Shown here: positions 1 to 8,127 of the stretch, in pieces | How positions within the stretch are numbered: the first letter of the stretch is position 1 | Layout: each line of letters opens with the position of its first letter | NCBI GenBank assembly: GCA_903828035.1 | Contig: CAIKKV010000354.1 | Span: 1-8,337, forward strand | Direction of reading: 5' to 3' | Source of the DNA: an uncultured bacterium | GTDB lineage: Bacteria; Verrucomicrobiota; Kiritimatiellia; CAIKKV01 | Length of the DNA stretch: 8,337 bases | Program-made: the position numbers and the translations under genes | The notes under the pieces: generated by a model | The model's input: the letters and a program-made list of their open reading frames with translations, nothing else | The model's database searches: none | Told to the model about the DNA's origin: nothing

Positions 1-28
1 CCCCCCCCTTGTCATACAAATTGGCCAA

Positions 29-55
29 GGAATCCGGAAGGTATCCGATCATTCC
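29..55 (+). other. Small hairpin upstream of glmM
   Basis: A broken inverted repeat: GGAAT (29-33) pairs with ATTCC (51-55), and inside it CGGA (35-38) pairs with TCCG (44-47) around a 5-nt loop. It lies 25 bp before the glmM start. It could be a 5'-leader structure or the tail of an upstream gene's terminator. No T-tract follows on the + strand. The stem is short, so chance is a real possibility. I found no convincing -35/-10 pair in bases 1-80. Confidence 0.2.
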
Positions 56-80
56 TATGGGATGGTAATGGGAAAAACTA

Positions 81-1433
81 ATGAAAAAATTATTCGGAAC
101 TGACGGCATTCGAGGCCAGGCCAATCGCCACCCCATCACGCCCGAAGTGGCGCTGCAGGTGGGCAAGGCCATCGGCCACGTCTACCACGCCACAGGCCAC
201 GGCTCGCGGCGCGCCGTCATCGGCAAGGATACCCGCCTCTCCGGCTACATGCTCGAAACGGCCCTCACCAGCGGCCTCGTCTCCATGGGCATGGACGTCC
301 TCCTCGTCGGCCCCGTCCCCACCCCCGCTGTCGCCCACCTCGTCCGCTCCATGGCCGCCGACGTCGGCCTCATGCTCACGGCCTCCCATAACCCGTCCGA
401 CGACAACGGCATCAAGATCTTCGGCCATGACGGCTTCAAGATCAGCGACGAGATCGAGGAAACCATCGCCCGCCTCGTGGAAAGCAAGGAGCTGACCAGC
501 GATCACATCCGCAGCGACCAGATCGGCAAGGCCTACCGCATCGACGACGCCCGGGGCCGCTACATCGAGTTTTCCAAGAGCGCCATCCGAAACCAGGACC
601 TGGTGGGCCTCAAAATCGTGCTCGACTGCGCCAACGGCGCCGCCTACCAGATCGCCCCGTACATCTTCAAGGAGCTCGGCGCCAAGGTCATCAAGCTCGC
701 CACGGATCCCGACGGCTACAACATCAACACGAACTGCGGCGCCCTCCATCCCGAGGTGGCCGCCGCCCGGGTGCTCGGGGAAAAGGCCGACATCGGCATC
801 GCCTTCGACGGCGACGCCGACCGCGTGATATTCTGCGACGCCCAGGGCCGCGTCGTCGACGGGGACCGGATCCTCGCCCTGGCCGCGCTCGACTTCAAGG
901 CCCGCGGGGTCCTGGCCCGCGACACGCTCGTCTGCACCACCATGAGCAACCTCGGCCTCCACGAGGCCATGCGGAAAAACGGCATCCAGGTGGCGGTCAC
1001 GGACGTGGGCGACCGGCAGGTCATCGACCACATGCGGCGCGAAGGGCTCAACGTGGGCGGGGAAAAAAGCGGCCACGTGATCTTCATGGATTACGCCACC
1101 ACGGGCGACGGCATCATCACGGCCCTGCAGGTGCTCAAGAAGATGAAAATCCGCGGCGCCTCCCTGAGCGACCTGGCCGATTGCATGGACGAATATCCCC
1201 AGAAGCTGGTCAGCCTCCCCGTCCCGGTCCGGAAGCCGATCGAAACACTCGGCCGGCTCAACGACGCCCTGGCGCGCGGCCAGGAAAAGCTGGGGGCCGA
1301 TGGCCGCTTCGTCGTCCGCTACTCCGGAACCGAAAATAAAATCCGCCTTCTCGTGGAAGCCCGCCAGGCGGAGCAGGTCGACTACTGGATGAACGCCCTC
1401 ACCGAGGCCGTTAAAAAGGACCTGGACCTATGA
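81..1433 (+). CDS. glmM: Phosphoglucosamine mutase GlmM
   Basis: GlmM interconverts glucosamine-6-phosphate and glucosamine-1-phosphate in the cytoplasm, the second step towards UDP-GlcNAc for peptidoglycan. At 450 residues it is close to the E. coli enzyme (about 445). All four alpha-phosphohexomutase signatures are present: the phosphoserine loop TASHNPSDDNG with Ser102, the same number as the active serine in E. coli; the Mg-binding DGDADR at 243-248; the sugar-binding GEKSGH at 327-332; and the phosphate-binding RYSGTENKIR at 413-422. GEKSGH fits GlmM rather than a generic phosphomannomutase. The protein opens with the typical KLFGTDGIRG. An in-frame ATG 24 bp upstream runs into a stop after three codons, so 81 is the start. 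The Shine-Dalgarno is weak (GGGA at 70-73). The stop overlaps the next gene's start by 4 bp, and glmS follows, so the context supports the call. Nothing appears broken. Confidence 0.97.
   Translation: MKKLFGTDGIRGQANRHPITPEVALQVGKAIGHVYHATGHGSRRAVIGKDTRLSGYMLETALTSGLVSMGMDVLLVGPVPTPAVAHLVRSMAADVGLMLTASHNPSDDNGIKIFGHDGFKISDEIEETIARLVESKELTSDHIRSDQIGKAYRIDDARGRYIEFSKSAIRNQDLVGLKIVLDCANGAAYQIAPYIFKELGAKVIKLATDPDGYNINTNCGALHPEVAAARVLGEKADIGIAFDGDADRVIFCDAQGRVVDGDRILALAALDFKARGVLARDTLVCTTMSNLGLHEAMRKNGIQVAVTDVGDRQVIDHMRREGLNVGGEKSGHVIFMDYATTGDGIITALQVLKKMKIRGASLSDLADCMDEYPQKLVSLPVPVRKPIETLGRLNDALARGQEKLGADGRFVVRYSGTENKIRLLVEARQAEQVDYWMNALTEAVKKDLDL
1416..1420 (+). promoter_or_regulatory. Ribosome-binding site for the GlmU-like gene, inside glmM
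   Basis: AAGGA lies 9 nt before the ATG at 1430, within the last codons of glmM. With the ATGA stop/start overlap it supports translational coupling and fixes the start of the second gene. Confidence 0.6.
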
Positions 1434-2335
1434 ATGCGGAACTGCTTGCGACAGGACGCCTAAAGTCGATGGAGCCCCTGACCTGCCTGCACAATCTAGG
1501 CGAGTGCCTGATCGGCCACCAGCCCCTGCTAGCCCTCCAGTGCGACCGCCTCGAGCGCGCGGGCCTCTCGCTCGTGGCGGATCAGCCTGAGGGCCTTTTT
1601 ATCCGGGGAGACGCCTGGCTCTGCGAAGAAGACCTCCTCCCGCTCCCCGGCAGGGAAGGGTCCTGGGTCCTCCAGGATGCCAAAGGCAACCGCCTGGCCT
1701 GGTCGGGCCCCCGGGATTATCCCGTCGAAGGCTTACCCATCGTACGGGCCCATCCCGAGAGCTTCCCCATCCGCCATCCCTGGGACCTGCTGCGCCTTCA
1801 TCAGCAGACGCTGGCCTCCCTGCAAACCCCCCGGATCGCGGGCTTTGTTCACCCCGGCGCCTGGATCATGGGCCTCCTGCGGCTGGACACCGGCTCGGTC
1901 ATCCTGCCCGGCGTCTGCATCGAAGGGCCGGTCGTCATCGGGGAGGATTGCCAGATCGGGCCCAACTGCTACATCCGCGGGCCCGTCAGCATCGGCGACC
2001 GCTGCCACATCGGCCAGGCCGTTGAGCTTAAAAACGCCATCATCATGAATAACTCCAACGTCGGCCACCTCAGCTACTGCGGCGACTCCATCCTGGGGGA
2101 GAATGTCAATTTCGGCGCCGGCACCATCTGCGCCAATTTCCGCCACGACGGACTCCACCACCGCTCGATGGTCGACGGCGTGCTGATCGACACCGGGCTG
2201 CGCAAGCTGGGCGTCATCTGCGGCGACAACGTTCACACCGGCATCAACACCTCGCTCTACCCCGGCCGCAAGCTGTGGCCGAACCAGAGCACGCGGCCCG
2301 GCGAAATCGTGCAGCGGGATCTGAAGCCGGACTGA
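1430..2335 (+). CDS. GlmU-type left-handed beta-helix acyltransferase lacking the pyrophosphorylase domain; likely glucosamine-1-P N-acetyltransferase
   Basis: The protein has 301 residues, against about 456 for E. coli GlmU. Residues 137-290 are hexapeptide repeats of a left-handed beta-helix (such as VVIGEDCQIGPNCYIRGPVS). The block R183, K201, H213, Y216, N227, N236 matches E. coli GlmU R333, K351, H363, Y366, N377, N386 with identical spacing (E. coli numbers from memory). GHLSY and NFGAGT are nearly verbatim GlmU, with Tyr387 replaced by F237. The helix end (KLGVICGDNVHTGIN, then PGRK) looks more like archaeal GlmU-like sugar-1-P acetyltransferases than E. coli GlmU. Residues 1-115 lack the LAAGxGTRM nucleotide-binding loop; ECLIGHQPLLALQCDRLERAG recalls the segment that follows that loop in nucleotidyltransferases, so this part may be a worn remnant. 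A WDLL element (118-121) joins the halves. Position between glmM and glmS supports acetylation of glucosamine-1-P to GlcNAc-1-P. Substrate and loss of uridylyltransferase activity are inferred. Confidence 0.82.
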   Translation: MNAELLATGRLKSMEPLTCLHNLGECLIGHQPLLALQCDRLERAGLSLVADQPEGLFIRGDAWLCEEDLLPLPGREGSWVLQDAKGNRLAWSGPRDYPVEGLPIVRAHPESFPIRHPWDLLRLHQQTLASLQTPRIAGFVHPGAWIMGLLRLDTGSVILPGVCIEGPVVIGEDCQIGPNCYIRGPVSIGDRCHIGQAVELKNAIIMNNSNVGHLSYCGDSILGENVNFGAGTICANFRHDGLHHRSMVDGVLIDTGLRKLGVICGDNVHTGINTSLYPGRKLWPNQSTRPGEIVQRDLKPD

Positions 2336-2346
2336 GCCAACCCGGC

Positions 2347-2356
2347 GGAAAGGGGA
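2347..2356 (+). promoter_or_regulatory. Ribosome-binding site of glmS
   Basis: GGAAAGGGGA ends 7 nt before the ATG at 2364 and is the clearest Shine-Dalgarno-like sequence in the operon. The gap to the previous gene is only 28 bp, too short for a glmS ribozyme, so that type of GlcN6P feedback control is absent here. Confidence 0.65.
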
Positions 2357-2363
2357 CCACGCC

Positions 2364-4205
<1,842 letters not shown>

Positions 4206-4207
4206 GC

Positions 4208-4229
4208 GGCGGCGATGGAACTTGCCGCC
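4208..4229 (+). terminator. Hairpin just after glmS; possible terminator without T-tract
   Basis: GGCGGC (4208-4213) pairs with GCCGCC (4224-4229). A G-T wobble and an A-T pair extend the stem to 8 bp around a 6-nt loop. It starts 3 nt after the glmS stop. No run of T follows, so it is either a Rho-assisted terminator or a 3'-end-stabilising stem. Confidence 0.4.
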
Positions 4230-4345
4230 CTGCCTGGCAGCCGCAGGTCCGTGGCAAGCGCCTTAAAATAGGCGATGGTCGATTTATCCAGTCTCGTCGT
4301 AATGGGCTTTCATGGGCTATCTCCAATAATCAGCTTGTTTCGGCC

Positions 4346-4434
4346 GGATTAACGAGATTCAGCGGGATGGGCGCTCGCCCAACGGTTGAGTTCCATTCTG
4401 TACCTGTAATCCTCTTTCATCCTGTTAATCCTGT
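4346..4434. repeat. Inverted pair of degenerate 9-mer repeat clusters
   Basis: The right cluster at 4407-4434 reads TAATCCTCT, one T, TCATCCTGT, TAATCCTGT: three 9-bp units. The left cluster at 4346-4370 (GGATTAACG, AGATTCAGC, GGGATGG) is a degenerate version of the same motif on the opposite strand. GGATTAAC (4346-4353) is a perfect complement of GTTAATCC (4424-4431), and about 16 of 21 positions match across the pair. Similar short arrays built on ATCCTGT/TAATCCTGT occur between genes in many bacteria, as I recall. Their function is unknown. Confidence 0.55.
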
Positions 4435-4517
4435 CAAGAAAGAGATCGTCACCGCGCCCCCCGTCTCTCTGATTCTCTCGTGTTGACGCATCTTAACTTT
4501 TCTTGCGAGATAAAATT

Positions 4518-4595
4518 TTGGGAGGGCGAGGTTCCACCCGAGCCTGATGCAGCTTTGCTTGCGCCTGAGGCCGGGGTGTAACCCGGCCCTCCCAA
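4518..4595. repeat. 78-bp palindromic intergenic element (MITE/REP-like)
   Basis: The ends are a perfect 10-bp inverted repeat: TTGGGAGGGC (4518-4527) and GCCCTCCCAA (4586-4595). Continuing inwards, the arms 4518-4547 and 4566-4595 match at 24 of 30 positions around an 18-nt centre. The element starts 8 bp beyond the stop of the - strand gene. It contains no coding capacity. A transcript from either side would fold into a long stem, so it may also serve as a bidirectional terminator; on the - strand it is followed by AAAATTTTA. I see no obvious target-site duplication. Confidence 0.65.
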
Positions 4596-4603
4596 CGGAC
4601 ACT

Positions 4604-5149
4604 CTAACCGGATGCGCCGCCGAACTGGTCGTCGCGTGACTTGAACAGGATGTTGAAGGTGGTCAGCGAGCCGTAGCAGCGGGTGATGTATTGCTGCATC
4701 TCGACCTTCTCGGCGTCGCTGAGCTGCTCGTGGCTGTTGATCTTCTGCTCGAGCACGCGGAGGTTGTTGCGGATCATGACAATCTTGTGGAAGAAAACCT
4801 CCAGCGGCACCTCCTTGCTTTGCACGGCGGGATCGGAGGGCTGCAGGACGAGCTTTCCGCTGTGCCAGCGCTGGCCGAGCCGCTCGACCACCTGATCGGC
4901 CGGCTCCAGGCCGAGCTCCCGGACCACGGCCCGGGCGGCTTGCCCGACCAGCTCCGCCAGCGGGGCGGTCAATCCGGAAAAGGTCACCTGCGCCTCGGCG
5001 GGCTCGAGGCCGGCCACCTCGGGCGCGATGGTCTTGAGCCCGTCGTTGAAGACGATCTCCGCGGTATGCTCGTTGATGGATTTGACGTTGCCCAGTCCAT
5101 GCTCGGGATGCAGGACCGCCATGCCAATGTGAAGTGATTCGACTTTCAT
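4604..5149 (-). CDS. Uncharacterised protein: Tudor/CarD-like N-terminal module plus helical C-terminal domain
   Basis: I do not recognise a named family for this 181-residue protein. Residues 5-45 (GMAVLHPEHGLGNVKSI, then AEIVFNDGLKTI) have the look of a small beta-barrel of the Tudor/KOW type, as in CarD-like RNA-polymerase-binding domains and the UvrD/PcrA C-terminal module. Residues 60-95 look helical. Residues 115-170 form two probable amphipathic helices with the dense pattern FFHKIVMIRNNLRVLEQKIN and YITRCYGSLTTFNILF, which looks conserved and could mediate oligomerisation. There is no signal peptide or membrane segment. The Lys/Glu-rich, soluble composition contrasts with the Ala/Arg/Gly-rich shadow frames, so this strand is the real one. 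No Shine-Dalgarno precedes the ATG; a promoter-like -10 lies 6 nt upstream. It is divergent from the radical SAM gene. A nucleic-acid or RNA-polymerase-associated role is only a suggestion from the N-terminal module. Confidence 0.8.
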   Translation of the reverse strand: MKVESLHIGMAVLHPEHGLGNVKSINEHTAEIVFNDGLKTIAPEVAGLEPAEAQVTFSGLTAPLAELVGQAARAVVRELGLEPADQVVERLGQRWHSGKLVLQPSDPAVQSKEVPLEVFFHKIVMIRNNLRVLEQKINSHEQLSDAEKVEMQQYITRCYGSLTTFNILFKSRDDQFGGASG

Positions 5150-5155
5150 GCCGCC

Positions 5156-5183
5156 AGTTTACACCCGCGCGTGATTCTGTAAA
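5156..5183 (-). promoter_or_regulatory. Candidate promoter of the 181-aa protein gene, leaderless geometry
   Basis: Read on the - strand, a -35-like TTTACA (5183-5178, five of six to TTGACA) is followed after 16 nt by a -10-like TAAACT (5161-5156, four of six to TATAAT). Only 6 nt (GGCGGC) separate the -10 from the ATG, so transcription would begin at or next to the start codon. Confidence 0.45.
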
Positions 5184-5232
5184 TCAGGGATTTTTCGCAC
5201 GAAGAAGGCTTCCCCTCACTCCGGCAACCCGC

Positions 5233-5238
5233 TATCAT
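5233..5238 (+). promoter_or_regulatory. Candidate -10 element of the radical SAM gene, leaderless geometry
   Basis: TATCAT (four of six to TATAAT) ends 6 nt before the ATG at 5245, with GCCGCC between. The best -35 at a 17-nt spacing is TTCCCC (5210-5215), which is poor. No Shine-Dalgarno is present. The spacing is the same as for the divergent neighbour. Confidence 0.35.
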
Positions 5239-5244
5239 GCCGCC

Positions 5245-7137
5245 ATGAAATCCCCTCGCCCGCCCCTCGCCGGCCCCGTGCTGCTCCTGACGCCGCCCAT
5301 GGTCCAGGTCAACGCCCCCTACCCGGCCACCGCCTGGCTGGCCGGCTTTCTCCGCACGCGCGGCATCGCCTGCGCCCAGGAGGACCTCTCCCTCGCCCTC
5401 GCCCTGCGCCTTTTCTCAAAGCCCGCCCTGGTGGCCATCGCCGACCTGCTCCGCGCCGCCAAGCCCTCCCGCTCCGCCTCCGTCCGCCACCTCCTGAAGC
5501 ACGCCTCCGCCTTCCAGTCCGTCGTGGAGCCCGTGGTCCACTTCCTCCAGGGCCGCAACGACCCGCTGGCCTATCGCATCGCCACCCGCGCCTTCCTGCC
5601 CGAGGGCCCGCGCTTCCTGCCGCTCGACGCCCGGCCCAGCCCCCTCGAGGCCTTCGGCTCCTCCGACGTCCGCGACAAGGCCCGCTTCCTCGCGAGCCTG
5701 TTCCTCGACGATCTCGCCGACGCCCTGCGCGACGGCGTGGACCCCCGCTTCGGCTTCGCCCGCTACGCCGATCACCTCTCCGCCAACTGTCCCTCTTTCG
5801 ATTCCCTCGCCGAGGCCCTGGCCGCGCCGCCCGGCTTTATCGGCCGCCTGATCGACGAGCTGGCCGCCGATGCCTACGCCCGCCACCGCCCTCTCTTCGT
5901 CGGCCTCACGATTCCGTTTCCCGGCGCGCTCGTCGGCGCCCTGCGCGTCGCCCGCGCCCTGAAGAAGGCGAATCCCGCCGTGCGCATCGCCTTCGGCGGC
6001 GGCTACGTGAACACGGAGCTGCGCGAGCTCTCCGATCCCCGGCTGTTCGAGGTGGCGGACTACGTCGTCCTCGACGACGGCGAGCTGCCGCTGCTCCGCG
6101 CGATCGCCCACGAGGGAAACCCGAAAAGGGACCACACGCTGATCCGCACGTTTGTCCGCCGAGAGGGGCGGGTCGTGTTCCTGGACGCCAAGGCCGGCGA
6201 AGCCGACCCGCCCCCGATGGCGGAGATCGTGCCCGCCTACGAGGACCTGCCGCTCGACCGCTACATCGGCCTGGCGGAGTCGGTGAACCCCATGCACCGG
6301 CTCTGGTCCGACGGCCTGTGGCTCAAGCTGCCCGCCGCCCGCGGCTGCTACTGGCACCGCTGCCGCTTCTGCGACACCTGCCTGCCCTACATCGCGCGCT
6401 ATGCGCCCACGCCGGCGGAGGCGCTGGCGGACAAGATGGAGGCGCTCATCGCGCGCACGGGGCGGACCGGGTTCCACTTCACCGACGAGGCGCTGGCCCC
6501 CGCCCTGCTGCGCAAATTATCGGAACAGCTTCTGGACCGCGGAACGCAGGCGGTCTGGTGGGGCAACGTGCGCTTCGAGAAGGGCTTCACGCCGGAGCTG
6601 GCCCGCCTGATGGCGGCGGCGGGCTGCATCGCGGTCACCGGCGGCCTGGAGTGCGCGGAGGACCGGCTGCTCGAGCGGATGGACAAGGGCCTCTCGCTGA
6701 AAGAGGCCGCGCGGGCCTGCGCGGCCTTCTCGGAGGCGGGCCTCCTGGTGCACGGCTATTTCATGTACGGCTTTCCCACGCAGACGCTGCAGGAGACGGT
6801 GGACGGCCTGGAGTTCGCGCGGCAGGCTTTCGAGGCGGGCCTCCTGCACTCCGCCTACTGGCACCGCTTCGCGCTCACGGCGCACAGCCCCATGGCCAGG
6901 GACCCGGAGCACTTCGGCATCCGCCTGCTGCCCCGCCCCGCGGGCGGCTTCGCGCTGAACGAGATTCCCTACGAGGAGCCGGGGGCCCCCGACTGCGCCG
7001 CCCTCGGCGACGCCCTGCGCAGGGCCACCTACAACTTCATGCACGGCGTCTGCCTCGACCGCCCCGTCCGCGACTGGTTCGAAAAGCGCGCGCCCAAGCC
7101 GCGCCTGCCATCCGGCGCCGTCAAGAAGTGGATCTAG
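5245..7137 (+). CDS. Cobalamin-binding-domain radical SAM protein, substrate unknown
   Basis: This 630-residue protein has the layout of class B (B12-dependent) radical SAM enzymes. An N-terminal region of about 300 residues resembles the B12-binding fold: a first strand (GPVLLLTPP, residues 10-18), then [28 protein letters not shown] (250-255) and the [14 protein letters not shown] motif. No DxHxxG is visible, as is common in this class. The radical SAM domain follows, with C368, C373 and C376 in [11 protein letters not shown]; this is CX4CX2C rather than the usual CX3CX2C, and C379 lies three residues on. Later landmarks are FHFTDEA, GGLE (466-469), [13 protein letters not shown] and GFPTQT (509-514), all typical SAM-barrel elements. 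I recall Bacteroidota proteins with GCYW..C.FCD and WH.F..TAHSP, so this looks like an established but unassigned family. The reaction could be methylation or another rearrangement. The open frame extends upstream to 5134, but that would overlap the divergent gene and adds 37 unconserved-looking residues, so ATG 5245 is preferred. Confidence 0.85.
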   Translation: MKSPRPPLAGPVLLLTPPMVQVNAPYPATAWLAGFLRTRGIACAQEDLSLALALRLFSKPALVAIADLLRAAKPSRSASVRHLLKHASAFQSVVEPVVHFLQGRNDPLAYRIATRAFLPEGPRFLPLDARPSPLEAFGSSDVRDKARFLASLFLDDLADALRDGVDPRFGFARYADHLSANCPSFDSLAEALAAPPGFIGRLIDELAADAYARHRPLFVGLTIPFPGALVGALRVARALKKANPAVRIAFGGGYVNTELRELSDPRLFEVADYVVLDDGELPLLRAIAHEGNPKRDHTLIRTFVRREGRVVFLDAKAGEADPPPMAEIVPAYEDLPLDRYIGLAESVNPMHRLWSDGLWLKLPAARGCYWHRCRFCDTCLPYIARYAPTPAEALADKMEALIARTGRTGFHFTDEALAPALLRKLSEQLLDRGTQAVWWGNVRFEKGFTPELARLMAAAGCIAVTGGLECAEDRLLERMDKGLSLKEAARACAAFSEAGLLVHGYFMYGFPTQTLQETVDGLEFARQAFEAGLLHSAYWHRFALTAHSPMARDPEHFGIRLLPRPAGGFALNEIPYEEPGAPDCAALGDALRRATYNFMHGVCLDRPVRDWFEKRAPKPRLPSGAVKKWI

Positions 7138-8096
7138 GGAACGCCGACTCCTTCGAATAGAACCGTGGACAAATAGCGCTCGCCCGCGTCGGGCAGGATC
7201 ACCACGATGGTCTTTCCGGCGAACGCGTCCTGCCGCGCGAGCCGCAAGGCCGCGGCGATGGCCGCGCCGCTAGAGATCCCCACCAGCAGGCCCTCCTCCT
7301 TCGCCAGCCGCCGCGCGTACTCCACCGCCTCCGCGCTGTCCACCTGCTCGACGCGGTCAACGATTGAAAGATCCAGCGTGTCGGGAATGAACCCCGCGCC
7401 AATGCCTTGGATCTTGTGCGGGCCGGGCTTGAGCTCCTGGCCGGCCAGTTTCTGGGAGATGACCGGGCTCTCCTTCGGCTCCACCGCCACGGAGAGGATC
7501 TTTTTCCACCGGGTTCGCTTGATGTACCGGGAGACGCCTGTGATCGTTCCCCCGGTTCCGACGCCGGCGACGAGTACGTCGATCTTGCCCTCGGTCGCCT
7601 CCCAGATCTCGGGCCCCGTGGTCCTCTCGTGGATCGCCGGATTCGCCGGGTTCTTGAACTGCTGGGGCATGAAGGTGCGGGACGGGTCGGCGGCCACCAA
7701 CGCCTCGGCCCTCCGGATCGCCCCCGACATCCCTTCGCTGCCGGGCGTGAGCACCAGGTTGGCCCCGAACGAGGCGAGGACGCGGCGCCGCTCGACGCTC
7801 ATGGTTTCCGGCATCGTGAGCGTCAGCTTGTACCCGCGCGTCGCCGCCACGTAGGCCAGGGCGATGCCGGTGTTGCCGCTGGTCGGCTCGACGATTTCCA
7901 CGCCCGGCTTCAGCACGCCGCGCTTTTCCGCGTCCCAGATCATCGCCGCCCCGATCCGGCACTTGACCGAATACGACGGATTCCGCCCCTCCACCTTGCC
8001 CAGCACGATCGCCTTGCTGTCCCGCGTGATCCGGCTCAGCAGGATCAGCGGCGTATTGCCGATGGACTCCGAATTGTCCCCGAATATCCGATTCAT
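7134..8096 (-). CDS. cysK: Cysteine synthase A (O-acetylserine sulfhydrylase)
   Basis: A PLP enzyme that makes cysteine from O-acetylserine and sulfide in the cytoplasm. At 320 residues it is close to E. coli CysK (323). [22 protein letters not shown] (39-60) holds the PLP lysine K45 and is almost the E. coli CysK sequence. PTSGNTG (71-77) is the substrate loop, GVGTGGT (178-184) the PLP-phosphate loop, IGAGFIP (232-238) the later signature, and GISSGAA (273-279) carries the serine contacting the pyridine nitrogen. The C-terminus DAGERYLST is typical of CysK. A longer frame starts at 8156, but ATG 8096 begins the family-typical N-terminus ([17 protein letters not shown]) and has a strong Shine-Dalgarno, so 8096 is chosen. 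The gene follows a MetY-type gene by 75 bp on the same strand. Its TAG overlaps the radical SAM stop in a shared CTAG. A cystathionine beta-synthase role is unlikely, as there is no CBS regulatory domain and the motifs are CysK-like. Confidence 0.95.
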   Translation of the reverse strand: MNRIFGDNSESIGNTPLILLSRITRDSKAIVLGKVEGRNPSYSVKCRIGAAMIWDAEKRGVLKPGVEIVEPTSGNTGIALAYVAATRGYKLTLTMPETMSVERRRVLASFGANLVLTPGSEGMSGAIRRAEALVAADPSRTFMPQQFKNPANPAIHERTTGPEIWEATEGKIDVLVAGVGTGGTITGVSRYIKRTRWKKILSVAVEPKESPVISQKLAGQELKPGPHKIQGIGAGFIPDTLDLSIVDRVEQVDSAEAVEYARRLAKEEGLLVGISSGAAIAAALRLARQDAFAGKTIVVILPDAGERYLSTVLFEGVGVP

Positions 8097-8101
8097 AAAC
8101 G

Positions 8102-8109
8102 TCCTTCCT
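8102..8109 (-). promoter_or_regulatory. Ribosome-binding site of cysK
   Basis: Read on the - strand, AGGAAGGA lies 5 nt before the ATG at 8096. It is the strongest Shine-Dalgarno in the window and decides the start against the longer frame from 8156. Confidence 0.75.
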
Positions 8110-8127
8110 AGTCGGACAAGTCGGTAA

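Larger units (their letters stand above)
4206..4603. other. 398-bp spacer between convergent genes
   Basis: This is the only long stretch without a gene. Its base composition is clearly less GC-rich than the flanking genes, and the open frames crossing it are read-through of glmS shadow frames with no recognisable protein. It holds the post-glmS hairpin, a 9-mer repeat pair (4346-4434) and a palindromic element (4518-4595). A further minor stem is GGGCG/CGCCC at 4369-4380, with a 2-nt loop. I see nothing recognisable in 4280-4345 or 4440-4510. Confidence 0.7.

Noticed and set aside
1..8. Run of eight C at the left edge
   Set aside because: It is too short to interpret; it may be an assembly or window edge effect and cannot be tied to a feature.
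90..1076. 328-aa open frame antisense to glmM
   Set aside because: The Val/Ala/Gly/Asp-rich composition is what high third-position GC produces opposite a real gene; glmM has every family motif on the + strand.
2336..2363. glmS ribozyme/riboswitch
   Set aside because: The gap is only 28 bp, far too short for the ribozyme fold, and holds just a ribosome-binding site.
4407..4434. CRISPR array
   Set aside because: The units are 9 bp, contiguous, degenerate and without spacers, so this is not CRISPR.
5134..5244. 37-residue N-terminal extension of the radical SAM protein
   Set aside because: It would overlap the start of the divergent gene and covers its promoter; the residues do not look like part of the B12-binding fold. 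ATG 5245 is preferred.
5416..6477. 353-aa open frame antisense to the radical SAM gene
   Set aside because: The repetitive Ala/Gly/Val/Glu composition and lack of motifs mark it as a GC-driven shadow.
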